From Gloeocapsopsis dulcis (GTDB lineage: Bacteria; Cyanobacteriota; Cyanobacteriia; Cyanobacteriales; Chroococcidiopsidaceae), in contig NZ_CP119968.1 of NCBI RefSeq assembly GCF_032163395.1, forward strand, positions 1,473,501 to 1,537,500: a stretch of DNA of 64,000 nt. The letters are read 5' to 3'. Made by a program: the position numbers and the translations under genes. The notes under the pieces were generated by a model that ran no database searches, was not told where the DNA came from, and saw only the letters and a program-made list of their open reading frames with translations. Shown in pieces: positions 46,550 to 57,652 of the stretch (position 1 is its first letter; every line of letters begins with the position of its first letter).

Positions 46550-49296
46550 GTTATTTTTTATTTTGATGCGAATGGAGTTTTACTTCCTGATAGTATTGAT
46601 CCGCTAGTTAGCGGTGCTTACGCGACAGATGAACAAGGAGTAAATTTACGTGATGTTATTGCTAATCCTGATGCTGTCGCACCTAATCCTCAAGTTGCAG
46701 ACATTGTTACGGCTGTCGGTGCAGTTTTAACAGAAAAAGACGGTAATATTTTTGGTCGTACTGATGTGTTTCTGAATGGACAAAGAGAAGATGTCCGTAC
46801 GCAAGAAACAAATTTAGGCAATCTCTCTGCTGATGCCAATTTAGCGACTGCACGAGAAATTGATGACACGGTTGTTATTTCTATCAAAAATGGTGGTGGA
46901 ATTCGTGCTTCTATTGGTGCTATCGGTTCAGAAGAAGGCGATCGCGTACCACCACCTGCAAATGAATTAACGGGTAAGGAAGCAGGAGAAATTTCCCAAT
47001 TAGATATTGAGAATGCCTTACGCTTTAATAATGAACTCAGTTTATTGACTTTAACGGCTGAACAACTTGTTGAGGTTATTGAATACGGAGTTGCTGCAAG
47101 TGAACCAGGCGCTACTCCTGGTAGATTTCCGCAAGTCGCAGGAGTGAGTTTCAGTTTTGACTCTGATTTAGAACTAGGAAGTCGCGTGCAATCGCTGGTT
47201 GTGGAAACTGCTGAAACACCTACAATCATCGTTCAAGATGGTGAGTTAGTCGCTGACCCTGAACAAACTTTCCGTATTGTCACGCTCAACTTCCTCGCCG
47301 ACGGTAGCGATGGCTACCCCTTTGATGAATTCACTAGTCAAAATCCTGAATTAGCAAATCGAGTTGATCTCACTGATTTAAATTTAGCTTCAGGAACTGC
47401 AACTTTCGCCGATCCTGGTACTGAACAAGATGCTTTAGCCGAATATCTCCTCGCCAATTTTGGAGAAGAACCCTATGATGTTGCAGATGTAGATCCTGGA
47501 CAAGATAGCCGAATTCAGAACCTCAACGAACGCAGCGATACAGTTATTACACCCTTAATTGATGCTTCTGATGCGATTAGTTTAGCTCCCATCGGCACCT
47601 ACGAAACAGGTATTTTCGATGAAAGCGCAGCCGAAATTGTCCAGTACGATCCTGGGACACAACGTCTGTTTGTTGTCAATGCTAATCAAGCTACAGTAGA
47701 TGTTTTAGATATTAGCGATCCGACTAATATTCAAGCCCTTGATTCAATTTCTTCGACTGCTTTCGGTGGTATTGCTAACAGTGTGACGATTTTTAATGGA
47801 GTCATCGCAATAGCTGTAGAAGATGAGAACACACAACTACCTGGTAAGGCAGTTTTCTTTGATGTTGACGGTAACTTTTTAAGTTCTGTGGAAGTTGGGG
47901 CGTTACCTGACATGATTACCTTTACTCCTGATGGTAGTAAGGTATTAGTTGCGAATGAAGGGGAACCGAATGACGATTACACAATTGATCCTGAAGGTTC
48001 GGTAAGTATTATTGATGTCTCAGGTGGTTTTGAAAACCTCACACAAGATAACGTCACAACGGCTGATTTCAGGGCTTATAACGATCGCTGCGCAGAACTG
48101 ATCGCTGCTGGCGTGCGCATTTTTGGACCTAATGCAACTGTCGCCCAAGATTTAGAACCTGAGTATATTCAAGTTTCAGCGGATTCTACAACCGCGTGGA
48201 TTGCGCTGCAAGAAAACAATGCGCTAGGAGTACTTGATATTGCTTCTGGGGAAATTACCGATATTTTACCTTTGGGTTTCAAAGATCATAGTCTACCAGG
48301 CAATGGTTTAGATGTTAGCGATCGCGATGGTGCAATTAATATTGCTAACTGGTCGATCTACGGTATGTATCAGCCCGATGGTTTTGCAACGTATGAAGTT
48401 AACGGTGAAACTTACATTGTCACTGCAAATGAAGGTGACGCCCGCGATTACGATGGTTATAGCGAAGAAGCACGAATCAAAGATTTAGTTCTCGATCCTG
48501 TTGCTTTTCCTATGCCTTTATTGGTTTAGAACGGATTGGTGGCATTATGACTTACGATATTACCGATCCGACATCCCCAGAATTTGTCCAGTACATCAAT
48601 AACCGCGATTTCAGTGGCGATCCAGCAGAGGGTACCGCAGGCGATCTTGGTGCAGAGGGGATCATCTTTATTTCTGCTGAAGATAGTCCGAATGGTAAGC
48701 CTTTAGTTGTCACGGCCAACGAAGTGAGTGGAACAACGACTGTTTTTGAAATTACAGTCAAAGGTGACGGTACTCCTGAACCTACTGGAGAACTCTTTTT
48801 TGGTACAGAAGCCGATGATGAGTTGTTTGCAAATATCAGCGATACCGTCTTTGCTGGTGCAGGTAATGATATCGTTGACGCTTCCAGTGGTGGCGGTGGT
48901 AATCGATTGTATGGCGATGAGGGTAACGATACTTTAATTAGCGGTACAGGCGATTATGCTTCGCGTAGCGCCAGAGGCGATCGCTTATTCGGTGGTGATG
49001 GAGATGATGTTTTATTTGCGGTACAAGGCGATAATCTCTTGAATGGTGGTGCAGGTATCGATCAGTTTTGGATTGCTTACAATGGATTACCTAAGAGCGT
49101 CAACACGATTACTGATTTTCAAGTTAGTACAGATATCATCGGTATCGGTGGACTATCGGAAGTAAGACGCTTCAGCGACCTCATCCTGACTCAAGACGGT
49201 GCTGATACACTAATTAATGCTACAGATACAAACTTAGCTGTACTTAGAGGCATTCAAGCAACTTCGCTTGACAGCAATAGTTTTGTGTTTGCTTAG
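46550..49296 (+). pseudogene. Extracellular 5'-nucleotidase/choice-of-anchor I/RTX protein, broken
   Basis: The frame is open from 46550 (VIFYFDANGVLLPDS) without a start or signal peptide, so the N-terminal metallophosphatase part is missing. What remains of the 5'-nucleotidase C-terminal domain (LGNLSADANLATAREID, ISIKNGGGIRASIG, RFNNELSLLTLTAEQL) is followed by a choice-of-anchor I beta-propeller (47540 onward). Near 48510 the frame jumps from LDPVAFP to [20 protein letters not shown] in another frame, losing roughly 150-200 residues. The 3' part (48547-49296) ends in RTX-like calcium repeats ([30 protein letters not shown]). At least two lesions exist, so no functional protein is expected. 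Confidence 0.85.
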
Positions 49297-49316
49297 TTGT
49301 CCCCTTTAAAGTAACA

Positions 49317-49348
49317 AATTGCACCTCTTGTTTGTAGGAGGTGCAATT
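49317..49348 (+). terminator. Rho-independent-type terminator after the RTX gene
   Basis: AATTGCACCTC (49317-49327) and GAGGTGCAATT (49338-49348) form a perfect 11-bp stem with a 10-base loop, followed by ATTTTA. It lies 21 bases after the stop of the RTX remnant. The rest of the gap to 49743 shows no gene. Confidence 0.75.
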
Positions 49349-49743
49349 ATTTTATGTTCAGAGTCAGAAACGACACACTTGGTTTAACTTATGCCGATAA
49401 GTTTGATGAGCTATTGCTGAGCAGCTAGCAACCATTGATGTTGAAGCAGCAACCCGCCAAATAAGTACATGTGTTGTTAATGTCCGCTAATAGTAACTAC
49501 CTTAAGACTTACTGCATTAAATTCGCGAGCAATAGACCTTTCCTCGAATTATCTTTTTGACAATAAGTTAGTTTATATACAATCATCATACTTAGTTTCC
49601 CTGCGTATATAAAAATTTAAGAAAACTCTGTATTTTAATTTGGAAAATAAGGTGATTATATACAAAAGTATTACAATTAATTTTTCTTGTTCAGGTGAGA
49701 GCATAAGCACTATTCAAAAGCTCAAAGGAATTCTCAAGCAATA

Positions 49744-52095
49744 ATGAATCGTTATCGAATAAATAGACGCTCATTTCTTAAATATGCGACTGCTGGATTT
49801 GCAGTTTCAAGTATTGTCTCCTTAAGAAGGGCAAGTTCTTCCTTAAAAAGGGCAAATGCTGCGGTTAACTTGCAGCCAGTGCAAGTGCTACCAAACAATG
49901 TCACACGAACCTGGATTGGACAAGCCTTTTGGGCAAATCGTTTGCAAGACTGGCGATTGCATCAAGGTTTGATCGAATGTCTGGCTGGAGAGTCTGGAGA
50001 TGAGATCCGAACAGTTTCTCTTCTTACCCGCGAGTTAATTCCTGGTGCAACCTCAGCACAAATGAGCGTTGTTGCCAGACTATTAGCAAAGCGAGGCGGC
50101 GGCTTTTGTGGGTTTCTCATTGGAGGTGGTGGCGGGCAGCTTGACTACCGTGCGGCGGCGCTTGTACAGAAAGCATCTGGTATTGGCGGTGGTTTGCTTT
50201 GTACGTATGAAACTGACGGTCGCGTTCGGTTTCGCGAACACACTAGCGAGCAGCAACCCCTGCAGTTTACTGAGCTACCATCAGAAGTAGGAGCTACAAA
50301 TCCACCAGCCGATCTCAATGAAGACGTCTTACTACAACTAGATATATCTCCTCAGCCTAATGGAAAATTCCACTTGCAACTGACCGCCTCGCACCAAAAA
50401 ACAGGTCAGATCCTGGGACGAGGTACGTTAAAAAATGTTGCAGACTCTAGTATTTGTGGCAGCATCTTGCTCGTTTCTTCTCCTTACACTAAACAAGCAG
50501 GAGCAAGATATGGATTTCGCGATCCTCGCACGGGTGGAAGCAAGATAGCTGTACGTCCTCAAAATGCAGTTGGTCCGATTCTCGGAACGATGTATTCACT
50601 CAACGGTAAAGTTCTCAAAGTATCAGCTCAGTTTATGCCCGTCGGTGATACGCAGCCAAGGGTAGCACAATTTCAGTATCGCAGCGCCAACGGAACTTGG
50701 CAAAATGGTTCTCAAGCTAATATTGGACCAGGATACACGGCTCTGTTTCGCTTAACCAACTGGGACTCTACGAAAGATTGGGAATATCGAATTGTTTATA
50801 AGTATCAAACATTAACGGCATACTACAACGGTATTATCCGGAAAGATCCCGTAAATAAAAAATCGTTGACTATTGGGCTGGTTAGCTGCATGATCGCTAC
50901 TGCACGTTCACTCGAAGGTGGTGTAGGTAAACCTGAACTACCAAATGCAGAACTTCTAGGGCGCTATACCGCGAAAAACATCTACTTCCCGCACACTCAG
51001 CTTGTACAAAATATTCGTCGCCATCAACCTGATTTATTGCTATTCGTTGGCGATCAGCTTTACGAAACACGTCCAACGCTAAAAGATGCGGGTAAGGCTC
51101 CCGTACTCGATTACTTGTACAAGTGGTATCTCTGGTATTGGTCTTTCCGCGATCTTACGCGTAATACACCTACAATCGTTTTAGTAGACGATCACGATGT
51201 TTTCCAAGGCAATATCTGGGGAGAAAGTGGTAAACCTGCTCCGAATAATAATGAAAATCGCGGCGGCTATGTCCACACAAGTTCTTTTGTCAATCTAGCA
51301 CAGCGAACGCAATGCGGTCACAACCCAGATGCTTACGATCCGACGCCAGTGTTACAGAATATCAGTGTTTACTATGGTGCTTTTCGTTATGGTGGCGTTA
51401 GTTTTGCAATTTTAGAGGATCGCAAGTTTAAGACGGCAAGTACAACACAACCACCGGTACTCCTAGGAGAACGACAAGAAAAATTTTTAGCAGCTTGGGC
51501 GCAGGACAAACAAGGGGGACGGGCAAAGGTATGTATCACGCAGACTGTTTTCGGTTGCCTTTTAACTAATACAAATCGCAATCCTGAAATCAACTACGAT
51601 TGTAACGGCTTTCCGCAAGCTGACAGGAATCGAGCGATCGCTCTTTTGCGCAATGCAGGTGCTTTAGTTGTCTCTGGCGATCAGCACCTAGCTAGCTTAG
51701 TACGACACGGAATCAATAATTTTACTGATGGTGTCGTGCAATTTTCTGGACCTGCAGGAGGTGCACTTTGGCAACGGTGGTTTCAACCTACTGGACTTTT
51801 AGCCAATGGTGGTTCTACTCCATACACAGGAGATTTTGTCGATGGATTTGGTAACAAAATGCGCGTCTTAGCCGTAGCGAATCCAAAAATTACCCAAAAA
51901 TATCACGTAGATAATTCCTCTAGTAAGAGCCGCAACGTTGGTGACAGAAAGCTTAAAAGCGAAGGATATGGCATTATTCGCGTAAATGCAAACGAATATG
52001 TAATCGAGTGCTGGCCGTGGAATGTCGATCCTACCTCGAAGAATGCAAAGCAGTTTCCTGGCTGGCCATATCGTTTACCTTTCACTCAAGTTTAA
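49744..52095 (+). CDS. PhoD-like alkaline phosphatase, Tat-exported
   Basis: A 783-residue protein. The N-terminus has a twin-arginine signal (NRRSFLKYATAGFAVSSIVS, residues 7-26). Residues 60-370 form an unassigned beta-rich region. The PhoD-like metallophosphatase domain begins near 375: LTIGLVSCMIATARS, HQPDLLLFVGDQLYETRP, TIVLVDDHDVFQGNIWGESG and ALVVSGDQHLASLVRHGI, which hold the expected Asp, Asn and His metal ligands. PhoD enzymes hydrolyse phosphodiesters with Ca2+ and Fe3+ in the periplasm or medium. No Pho box could be recognised upstream. It is monocistronic. Confidence 0.88.
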   Translation: MNRYRINRRSFLKYATAGFAVSSIVSLRRASSSLKRANAAVNLQPVQVLPNNVTRTWIGQAFWANRLQDWRLHQGLIECLAGESGDEIRTVSLLTRELIPGATSAQMSVVARLLAKRGGGFCGFLIGGGGGQLDYRAAALVQKASGIGGGLLCTYETDGRVRFREHTSEQQPLQFTELPSEVGATNPPADLNEDVLLQLDISPQPNGKFHLQLTASHQKTGQILGRGTLKNVADSSICGSILLVSSPYTKQAGARYGFRDPRTGGSKIAVRPQNAVGPILGTMYSLNGKVLKVSAQFMPVGDTQPRVAQFQYRSANGTWQNGSQANIGPGYTALFRLTNWDSTKDWEYRIVYKYQTLTAYYNGIIRKDPVNKKSLTIGLVSCMIATARSLEGGVGKPELPNAELLGRYTAKNIYFPHTQLVQNIRRHQPDLLLFVGDQLYETRPTLKDAGKAPVLDYLYKWYLWYWSFRDLTRNTPTIVLVDDHDVFQGNIWGESGKPAPNNNENRGGYVHTSSFVNLAQRTQCGHNPDAYDPTPVLQNISVYYGAFRYGGVSFAILEDRKFKTASTTQPPVLLGERQEKFLAAWAQDKQGGRAKVCITQTVFGCLLTNTNRNPEINYDCNGFPQADRNRAIALLRNAGALVVSGDQHLASLVRHGINNFTDGVVQFSGPAGGALWQRWFQPTGLLANGGSTPYTGDFVDGFGNKMRVLAVANPKITQKYHVDNSSSKSRNVGDRKLKSEGYGIIRVNANEYVIECWPWNVDPTSKNAKQFPGWPYRLPFTQV

Positions 52096-52181
52096 AGCTG
52101 TTAGCTTTTGGTTCAGGAAGCAAGCACAATCAAAAATGACGTTTTTTGAGGTTAATTCACTCTTGAGCGAGGGATTAGTGA

Positions 52182-52201
52182 CCCACATTTTTAAATGTGG
52201 G
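52182..52201 (+). repeat. Hairpin resembling the TnpB-element left end
   Basis: CCCACATTT-TT-AAATGTGGG is a perfect 9-bp stem with a TT loop, the same shape and outer CCCAC/GTGGG as the left-end hairpin at 4969. No transposase lies nearby. It may be a solo IS end or a terminator of the phosphatase gene, but no T run follows. Confidence 0.4.
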
Positions 52202-52338
52202 ATTGGAGTAATTAGTCTATCGTAAGGCTGATTTCTGATAACAACTTATAATTGACAAACCTCTGTCTACAGCACGATTTGACTGATAAACTAAATGAAG
52301 TAAAAATAGGATGCTAAATCTGATGTAGATTGTATTCT

Positions 52339-52761
52339 ATGAAACTAAATCATTTAACACGCTTTTCGAGGGTGAAACGTTGGATTGCAGCAATGCTGTT
52401 ATGTCTATCAGCGATCGCCTTTTTCCCAACATACTCTGCAATGGCTGCTCCTAATGCAACCTTAATTGCAGCAGATCTAGGAGATCAGATTCAAGAGAAA
52501 ACCAGTGAAGACGCTGGACGCGCGAAAAACTTCATCCGCGACACTGCAGATAGCGTTAAGGAAACTGCAAATAAAAATGCCAAGCGAGTTGACCAAGCAA
52601 CCGATGACGGTAGTTTCGTTGAGGGCAAAGCTAAGCGAGATGCAGATCGAATTGAGAAAAGAGCAGAAGAAGACACAGCACGGACTCAAAAAGCTGTAGA
52701 CAATACAAAGAATGTTATTGAACGTACTGTTGATAGTATCAAGGATGTTTTTAGCAACTAA
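52339..52761 (+). CDS. Small exported coiled-coil protein, function unknown
   Basis: About 140 residues from ATG 52339 (a TTG at 52330 would add three). Residues 1-37 are a signal peptide (WIAAMLLCLSAIAFFPTYSAMAA, cut after AMA or AA). The mature part is hydrophilic, rich in Lys, Asp, Ala and Glu, with repeated heptad-like segments: GRAKNFIRDTADSVKETANK, AKRDADRIEKRAEEDTARTQ, KAVDNTKNVIERTVDSIKD. It resembles LEA-like or low-temperature-induced small proteins of cyanobacteria; that name is tentative. A terminator follows at 52824. Confidence 0.75.
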   Translation: MKLNHLTRFSRVKRWIAAMLLCLSAIAFFPTYSAMAAPNATLIAADLGDQIQEKTSEDAGRAKNFIRDTADSVKETANKNAKRVDQATDDGSFVEGKAKRDADRIEKRAEEDTARTQKAVDNTKNVIERTVDSIKDVFSN

Positions 52762-52823
52762 ACACTAAACCATAGCTGAAAAGATCAATGTGCATTGTTT
52801 CATTATTGCATCTACTCAAGACG

Positions 52824-52849
52824 AAAGAAGCAATGTACATTGCTTCTTT
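52824..52849. terminator. Perfect palindromic bidirectional terminator
   Basis: AAAGAAGCAATGT and its exact complement ACATTGCTTCTTT form a 26-base palindrome, with A and T runs at the two edges, between convergent genes ending at 52761 and 52858. It can end transcription in both directions. Confidence 0.75.
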
Positions 52850-52857
52850 ATAGTAGA

Positions 52858-54147
52858 TTACAGCAAGGGTTTAAAAATGAGTCCCAGCTGCCCCATGATT
52901 CTTTCGGTAACAGGTCGTTGCTGCCACTCTGAGTAAGTTAAGCATTGACTATCATTGAACGAATTTTCTAAAAAGGTTGCAGTATTCTCAATCACTTCTT
53001 GCTTACTAGTGGAAATATTTAACTCATCATTGTGAAAGTAGCTACGTGGATCAAAATTGGCGCTACCAGTACTTACCCAACTATTATCAATCAGTGCTAA
53101 CTTAGCGTGCATCATACTGGGTTGGTATTCACAAACTTGTATACCTGCTGCTAACAAATCTTCGTAGTTTTCCCGCGCTGCATAACGAACTATGGGTTTG
53201 TCATTTCTGCCACTCATTGTAATGACTCGCACATCTACACCTTTTTGTCTTGCTTGAATCAATGCAGCACGAGTATTCCCTTCTGGTAAAAAGTAAGGAC
53301 TACCAATCCAAATTCGCTCTTTAGCTCCTAAAAAGCTCATCTGAAAGAGCATTCTCATGGTAGATTCACTTAAAGTAGAGGTATCATTAGTTACATATAA
53401 AGGCTCGCCTTCACTGGGGTTAGCAGGAATCGTACCCGATCCAAGGTTAAGATCGCCACCCATGTATGCCCAGTTTTGAAAAAAGTTACCTTCTAGTAAA
53501 CTGGCAATTTGACCTTCGTAGCTTATCTCAAACTCTAACCAAGACGCAGTATCATCAATATCAGGATCGCCATCCCAATCATCTGAGACTCCTGCACCAC
53601 CAATTAAGACTTGTTGACTGTCAATAATCAATAATTTACGATGAGTTCGAGAATTATACTCTAATGGCGCTCGCCAATCGAAGGGACGGAAAAATAGTAC
53701 TTGTACGCCAGCATTGCGTAGTTGTTGCCAATACTCATCAGGTAGCGTGTCAGTACCATAGTCATCAATTAGCATTTGAACTTCTACACCTGCTTGTGCC
53801 CGTTCAATCAGTGCCGCAGCGAATTCATCCGCGCGGCGACCAGGAGTCATAAAATAGGTTTCAAAACGAATTGAGCGTTGAGCGCTACTAATTGCAGCAT
53901 TACGTGCAGCATAGATATCATCTACATTGTTCCAAAACCCCGTCATGCGACCGTAGGTAGGTAAAGCATTTGTTAAACTGACAACGGCAAGCGGGAAACG
54001 CGGATCTTCAATCGTTGGACTCGCTGTAATATTGTATTCAGGTTCTTGGCGAAAAGCCCCACGCAGATAAAGAAAAAGGAATGTCAATAAAGTTACTCCA
54101 GCAACGCCTCCAGCAAGCCATACGAGTAAATTTCTTTTAGCCATCAC
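52858..54147 (-). CDS. Phospholipase D family protein, cardiolipin synthase-like
   Basis: A 429-residue protein with an N-terminal membrane anchor (residues 7-28). The two HKD motifs are present: NSRTHRKLLIIDSQQVLIGG and SMMHAKLALIDNSWVSTGSANFD. RSIRFETYFMTPGRRADEFA and RIWIGSPYFLPEGNTRAAL are also typical. Bacterial cardiolipin synthases join two phosphatidylglycerol molecules at the inner membrane; other PLD-type transferases cannot be excluded. It seems monocistronic. Confidence 0.88.
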   Translation of the reverse strand: MMAKRNLLVWLAGGVAGVTLLTFLFLYLRGAFRQEPEYNITASPTIEDPRFPLAVVSLTNALPTYGRMTGFWNNVDDIYAARNAAISSAQRSIRFETYFMTPGRRADEFAAALIERAQAGVEVQMLIDDYGTDTLPDEYWQQLRNAGVQVLFFRPFDWRAPLEYNSRTHRKLLIIDSQQVLIGGAGVSDDWDGDPDIDDTASWLEFEISYEGQIASLLEGNFFQNWAYMGGDLNLGSGTIPANPSEGEPLYVTNDTSTLSESTMRMLFQMSFLGAKERIWIGSPYFLPEGNTRAALIQARQKGVDVRVITMSGRNDKPIVRYAARENYEDLLAAGIQVCEYQPSMMHAKLALIDNSWVSTGSANFDPRSYFHNDELNISTSKQEVIENTATFLENSFNDSQCLTYSEWQQRPVTERIMGQLGLIFKPLL

Positions 54148-54333
54148 TGTCCTCCCGCTTCCCTGATTTCACTAGCAGTGTTGCAACAACGTATGTTTTT
54201 ATCAGGTTAGGTGTATAAATATACCTTGAATTGATTGAAGGCAACACCTGTTCTTTGATATAGGGTGATATAGGGAAAGTAGGAGTCAAGGATAGGGGCA
54301 GGTAAGATGCATACTCCACAATTAAATCTCTTT

Positions 54334-57027
54334 CTACGTATCAATTACTGATGCTTTGAGCGATTTTTGCGATCGCTTAGTTGGAGATGAGCCTTGTTGA
54401 TATGCTTGATGAATTAAGTCAGCAACTAAACCGGTCCACCCTGTTTGGTGATTAGCCCCAAGTCCAGCACCATTATCTCCATTAAAGTATTCATGGAATA
54501 AAATCCAGTTTTGCCAATGCGGATCATTTTGAAACTTCTCTATACCGCCAAAAACAGGTCTACGCTGTGATGAATTTTGGAGGAAAATTTGCATTAACCG
54601 TTGAGATAATTCGGTTGTAATCTCTTCAAGGTTCATACTATTACCTGAACCTGTGGGATACTCGACGGTGAATTCATCTCCTAAATAATTGTGATATTTT
54701 TGTAGCGACTCGATAATTAAAAAATTCATGGGAAACCAAATAGGGCCGCGCCAATTAGAATTTCCCCCAAACATCCCGCTAGTAGACTCCGCAGCTTCGT
54801 AATCTACGCGATGTTGAGAACCTTCTACTTCAAAAATGTAGGGATTTTCTGCATGGAACTTAGAAAGAGAACGAATACCGTAATCACTCAAAAACTCGGT
54901 TTCATCCAACATTTTTTGCAGAATTAATTGTAATTTACCCCGATTAACAATTGCCAGTAATCGCCTTTCCCCGATTCCTTCAGCTTCCATACAAGCAATA
55001 TTTCCTGTCAGCTTGGAACGATTATTAATAAACCATTCAAATCGCTTTTTGAAGCCAGGAAAAGCATTTAACGTTGCTTGTTCTAGAACTTCTACAGCAA
55101 AGATAGGTACAAGTCCAACCATAGAGCGTACTTTAAGATGTACTCGCTCATTATGAGGAAATTGGAGGACATCGTAGTAGAAATTATCGGTGTCATCCCA
55201 CAAATGTACATCAGTACCACCAACATTATTCATTGCATCAGCAATGTAGAGAAAGTGTTCAAAAAACTTACTAGCAATATCTTCATAGGGGGGATTATCT
55301 TTGGCTAATTCAAGGGCGATCGCCAACATATTTAAACAATACATCCCCATCCAACTTGTACCATCAGATTGATCGAGTTGTCCCCCTGTAGGTAGTTCTG
55401 AACTTCGATCAAAAATCCCGATGTTATCTAATCCTAAAAAACCACCTTGAAAAACATTGTTGCCTTCTTCGTCTTTACGGTTTACCCACCAGGTAAAATT
55501 TAACAGTAATTTCTGAAAAACACGCTCTAGAAAATCTCTGTCTGCACGTCCATAAATTTGTTTCTCGATTTGATAGACGCGCCAAGTACCCCATGCATGA
55601 ACAGGCGGATTCACATCACTAAAATGCCATTCATAAGCTGGCATTTGTCCGTTAGGGTGTAGATACCATTCGCGTGTGAGTCGATCCATTTGACGCTTGG
55701 CAAAATCCGGATCGATCATTGCTAGTGGTAAGACATGAAAAGCTAAATCCCAAGCGGCAAACCAAGGAAATTCCCACTTGTCAGGCATCGAAAGAATGTC
55801 ATCATTAAATAGATGCAGCCATTCTTTGTTTCTTTCGTAAGTTCTATTTGGCGTAGGCTGTGTTTCATCACCTTTTAACCAGTCCTCAACAACGTAGTGA
55901 TAAAACTGCTTTGTCCAAAGTAAACCAGCAAAAGCTTGACGTTGTACGCTCTGCGCATCTGGATCGGTAACATTGGGAGAAATACGCTGATAAAAATCAT
56001 CAGCTTCTTGTTGGCGTGTTTCAAAAATCTGATCGAATTCTTCGCCAAAAGGTGCTGTTAAATCAGGAGTATTACAGAGTCGTAAATAGACAACTTCTTC
56101 TTGTCCTGGCTCAATATTTAAGATGTAGTAAGGGGAAACTTTTGTACCTACTTCATCGGGGTTGACGGCTTCTTTTTTACCATGAACAACATAATTATTT
56201 ATGCCATCTTTTACATAAGGTGATGTATTAGGTTCACCAAATAATCTTTCATAATTAGTTTCATTTTCAGTAAATAAAAGTTCGGTTGCTCCTGTACAAT
56301 ACAGCCATCTCTCACCTAATGTTGGATGCGCTGCTTCAATTACATCAAAAGATTCTGATTCAACTTTCTTTAAAATTGGTTTTTGACTGTCTTCTTCCCA
56401 CGACCAAGTGTTACGAAACCATAGGGTTGGAAGTAAGTGGAGATTTTTTTCTTCCGAACCACGGTTGATAACTTTGATTTTAATTAAGATATCTTCATCA
56501 GTATTCTTTGCATATTCTACAAAGACATCAAAATAGCGATTGCCATCAAATATTCCTGTATCAAGTAACTCAAATTCAGGATCGTGATACCCACGGCGCT
56601 GGTTTTCTTGTACTAATTCGGCATAAGGAAAAGCCTGCTGTGGATATTTGTACAAACACTTCATATAAGCATGAGAGGGAGTATTATCAAGGTAAAAGTA
56701 ATACTCTTTAACATCCTCACCGTGATTGCCTTCAGATCCTGTTAAACCAAAAATGCGTTCTTTAAGGATCGCGTCATTGCCATTCCATAGTGCGATCGCA
56801 AAACACAACCGCTGGTGATTATCCGAAATTCCGGCAATACCATCTTCACCCCAACGGTAAGCACGGGAGCGAGCATGATCGTGGGGAAAATAGTCCCAAG
56901 CTGAACCAGTAGAGCTGTAATCTTCACGCACTGTTCCCCACTGCCGTTCGCTTAAGTACGGTCCCCAACGTCTCCAGTAAGCTTTACGAGTGCGGTTTTC
57001 TTCCAGTCTGATTTCTTCTTGAGTCAT
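54334..57027 (-). CDS. Large GH63-like (MGH1-like) glycoside hydrolase
   Basis: An 897-residue soluble protein. The N-terminus ([40 protein letters not shown]) is typical of cyanobacterial MGH1-like glucosidases. Residues 60-330 form a beta-sandwich. The (alpha/alpha)6 barrel spans about 380-880: [71 protein letters not shown] and [23 protein letters not shown], with acidic residues in the WD and GLDN motifs that may be catalytic. Related enzymes cut glucosylglycerate, mannosylglycerate or alpha-glucosides; compatible-solute turnover is plausible but unproven. It lies between the cardiolipin-synthase-like and pentapeptide genes. Confidence 0.87.
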   Translation of the reverse strand: MTQEEIRLEENRTRKAYWRRWGPYLSERQWGTVREDYSSTGSAWDYFPHDHARSRAYRWGEDGIAGISDNHQRLCFAIALWNGNDAILKERIFGLTGSEGNHGEDVKEYYFYLDNTPSHAYMKCLYKYPQQAFPYAELVQENQRRGYHDPEFELLDTGIFDGNRYFDVFVEYAKNTDEDILIKIKVINRGSEEKNLHLLPTLWFRNTWSWEEDSQKPILKKVESESFDVIEAAHPTLGERWLYCTGATELLFTENETNYERLFGEPNTSPYVKDGINNYVVHGKKEAVNPDEVGTKVSPYYILNIEPGQEEVVYLRLCNTPDLTAPFGEEFDQIFETRQQEADDFYQRISPNVTDPDAQSVQRQAFAGLLWTKQFYHYVVEDWLKGDETQPTPNRTYERNKEWLHLFNDDILSMPDKWEFPWFAAWDLAFHVLPLAMIDPDFAKRQMDRLTREWYLHPNGQMPAYEWHFSDVNPPVHAWGTWRVYQIEKQIYGRADRDFLERVFQKLLLNFTWWVNRKDEEGNNVFQGGFLGLDNIGIFDRSSELPTGGQLDQSDGTSWMGMYCLNMLAIALELAKDNPPYEDIASKFFEHFLYIADAMNNVGGTDVHLWDDTDNFYYDVLQFPHNERVHLKVRSMVGLVPIFAVEVLEQATLNAFPGFKKRFEWFINNRSKLTGNIACMEAEGIGERRLLAIVNRGKLQLILQKMLDETEFLSDYGIRSLSKFHAENPYIFEVEGSQHRVDYEAAESTSGMFGGNSNWRGPIWFPMNFLIIESLQKYHNYLGDEFTVEYPTGSGNSMNLEEITTELSQRLMQIFLQNSSQRRPVFGGIEKFQNDPHWQNWILFHEYFNGDNGAGLGANHQTGWTGLVADLIHQAYQQGSSPTKRSQKSLKASVIDT

Positions 57028-57055
57028 CAGTGTCGCTCCCTTAATGCTTACTTAT

Positions 57056-57628
57056 CTATCTTCTATTTTCCAGAATCGTTCCTTCTAAGTCGGCTCCTTG
57101 AAGATTTGCTCCATCAAAGTTAGCTCCTTGTAGACGAGCATCTTCTAGATCTGCATTTTGTAAGTTGGCATTCTGGAAATTGGCATTTTGGAGATTAGCC
57201 TCTTCCAAGTCAGCACCTTGAAGATTAGCTCCTTGGAGATTAGCTCCCTGTAAATCTGCTTCTTCTAGATCTGCATCTCTTAGGTTAGCTTGTTGTAGAT
57301 TTGCCTGCCGAAGATTTGCTTTATCTAAGTCAGCACTTTGAAGATTAGCTCCTTGTAAATTTGCTTCTTCTAAATTTGCTTCTTCTAAATTTGCATCTCG
57401 CAAGTCAGCACCATTGAGGTTACATCCAGGGCATTGTTTGGTATTTAGTAACTGCTGCACCTCAGCCGATTGTGACTGTGTTGACGATTGAGCGACAACT
57501 TGAGGTTGTTGTAGATATCCTGCAACAAGTCCTAAAAAACCTAATGTTATAGGTGCAATAAAACTTTTGGTAGCTAGCATAGTGACTTGGTTTCTCTTCG
57601 ATGTAATTATTTTTACTAATTTTGCCAA
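57056..57628 (-). CDS. Exported pentapeptide-repeat protein
   Basis: Up to 190 residues; Met17 (MLATKSFIAPITLGFLG) may be the real start. A signal peptide precedes a short Gln/Ser-rich segment (VVAQSSTQSQSAEVQQL) and a CPGC motif (LNTKQCPGCNLNGADLRDAN). From about residue 72, over twenty A(N/D)Lxx pentapeptides form a right-handed quadrilateral helix. The repeats (NLQGANLQSADLDKANLRQA) are nearly identical, giving near-repetitive DNA. Such helices can mimic DNA or act as scaffolds; no function is assigned. Confidence 0.9.
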   Translation of the reverse strand: MAKLVKIITSKRNQVTMLATKSFIAPITLGFLGLVAGYLQQPQVVAQSSTQSQSAEVQQLLNTKQCPGCNLNGADLRDANLEEANLEEANLQGANLQSADLDKANLRQANLQQANLRDADLEEADLQGANLQGANLQGADLEEANLQNANFQNANLQNADLEDARLQGANFDGANLQGADLEGTILENRR

Positions 57629-57652
57629 AAGACCTGTTTCTCAGTTCTATCT

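Noticed and set aside
57056-57500. CRISPR-like periodic DNA in the pentapeptide gene
   Set aside because: The 15-base period comes from the protein repeat A(N/D)Lxx; there are no spacers.
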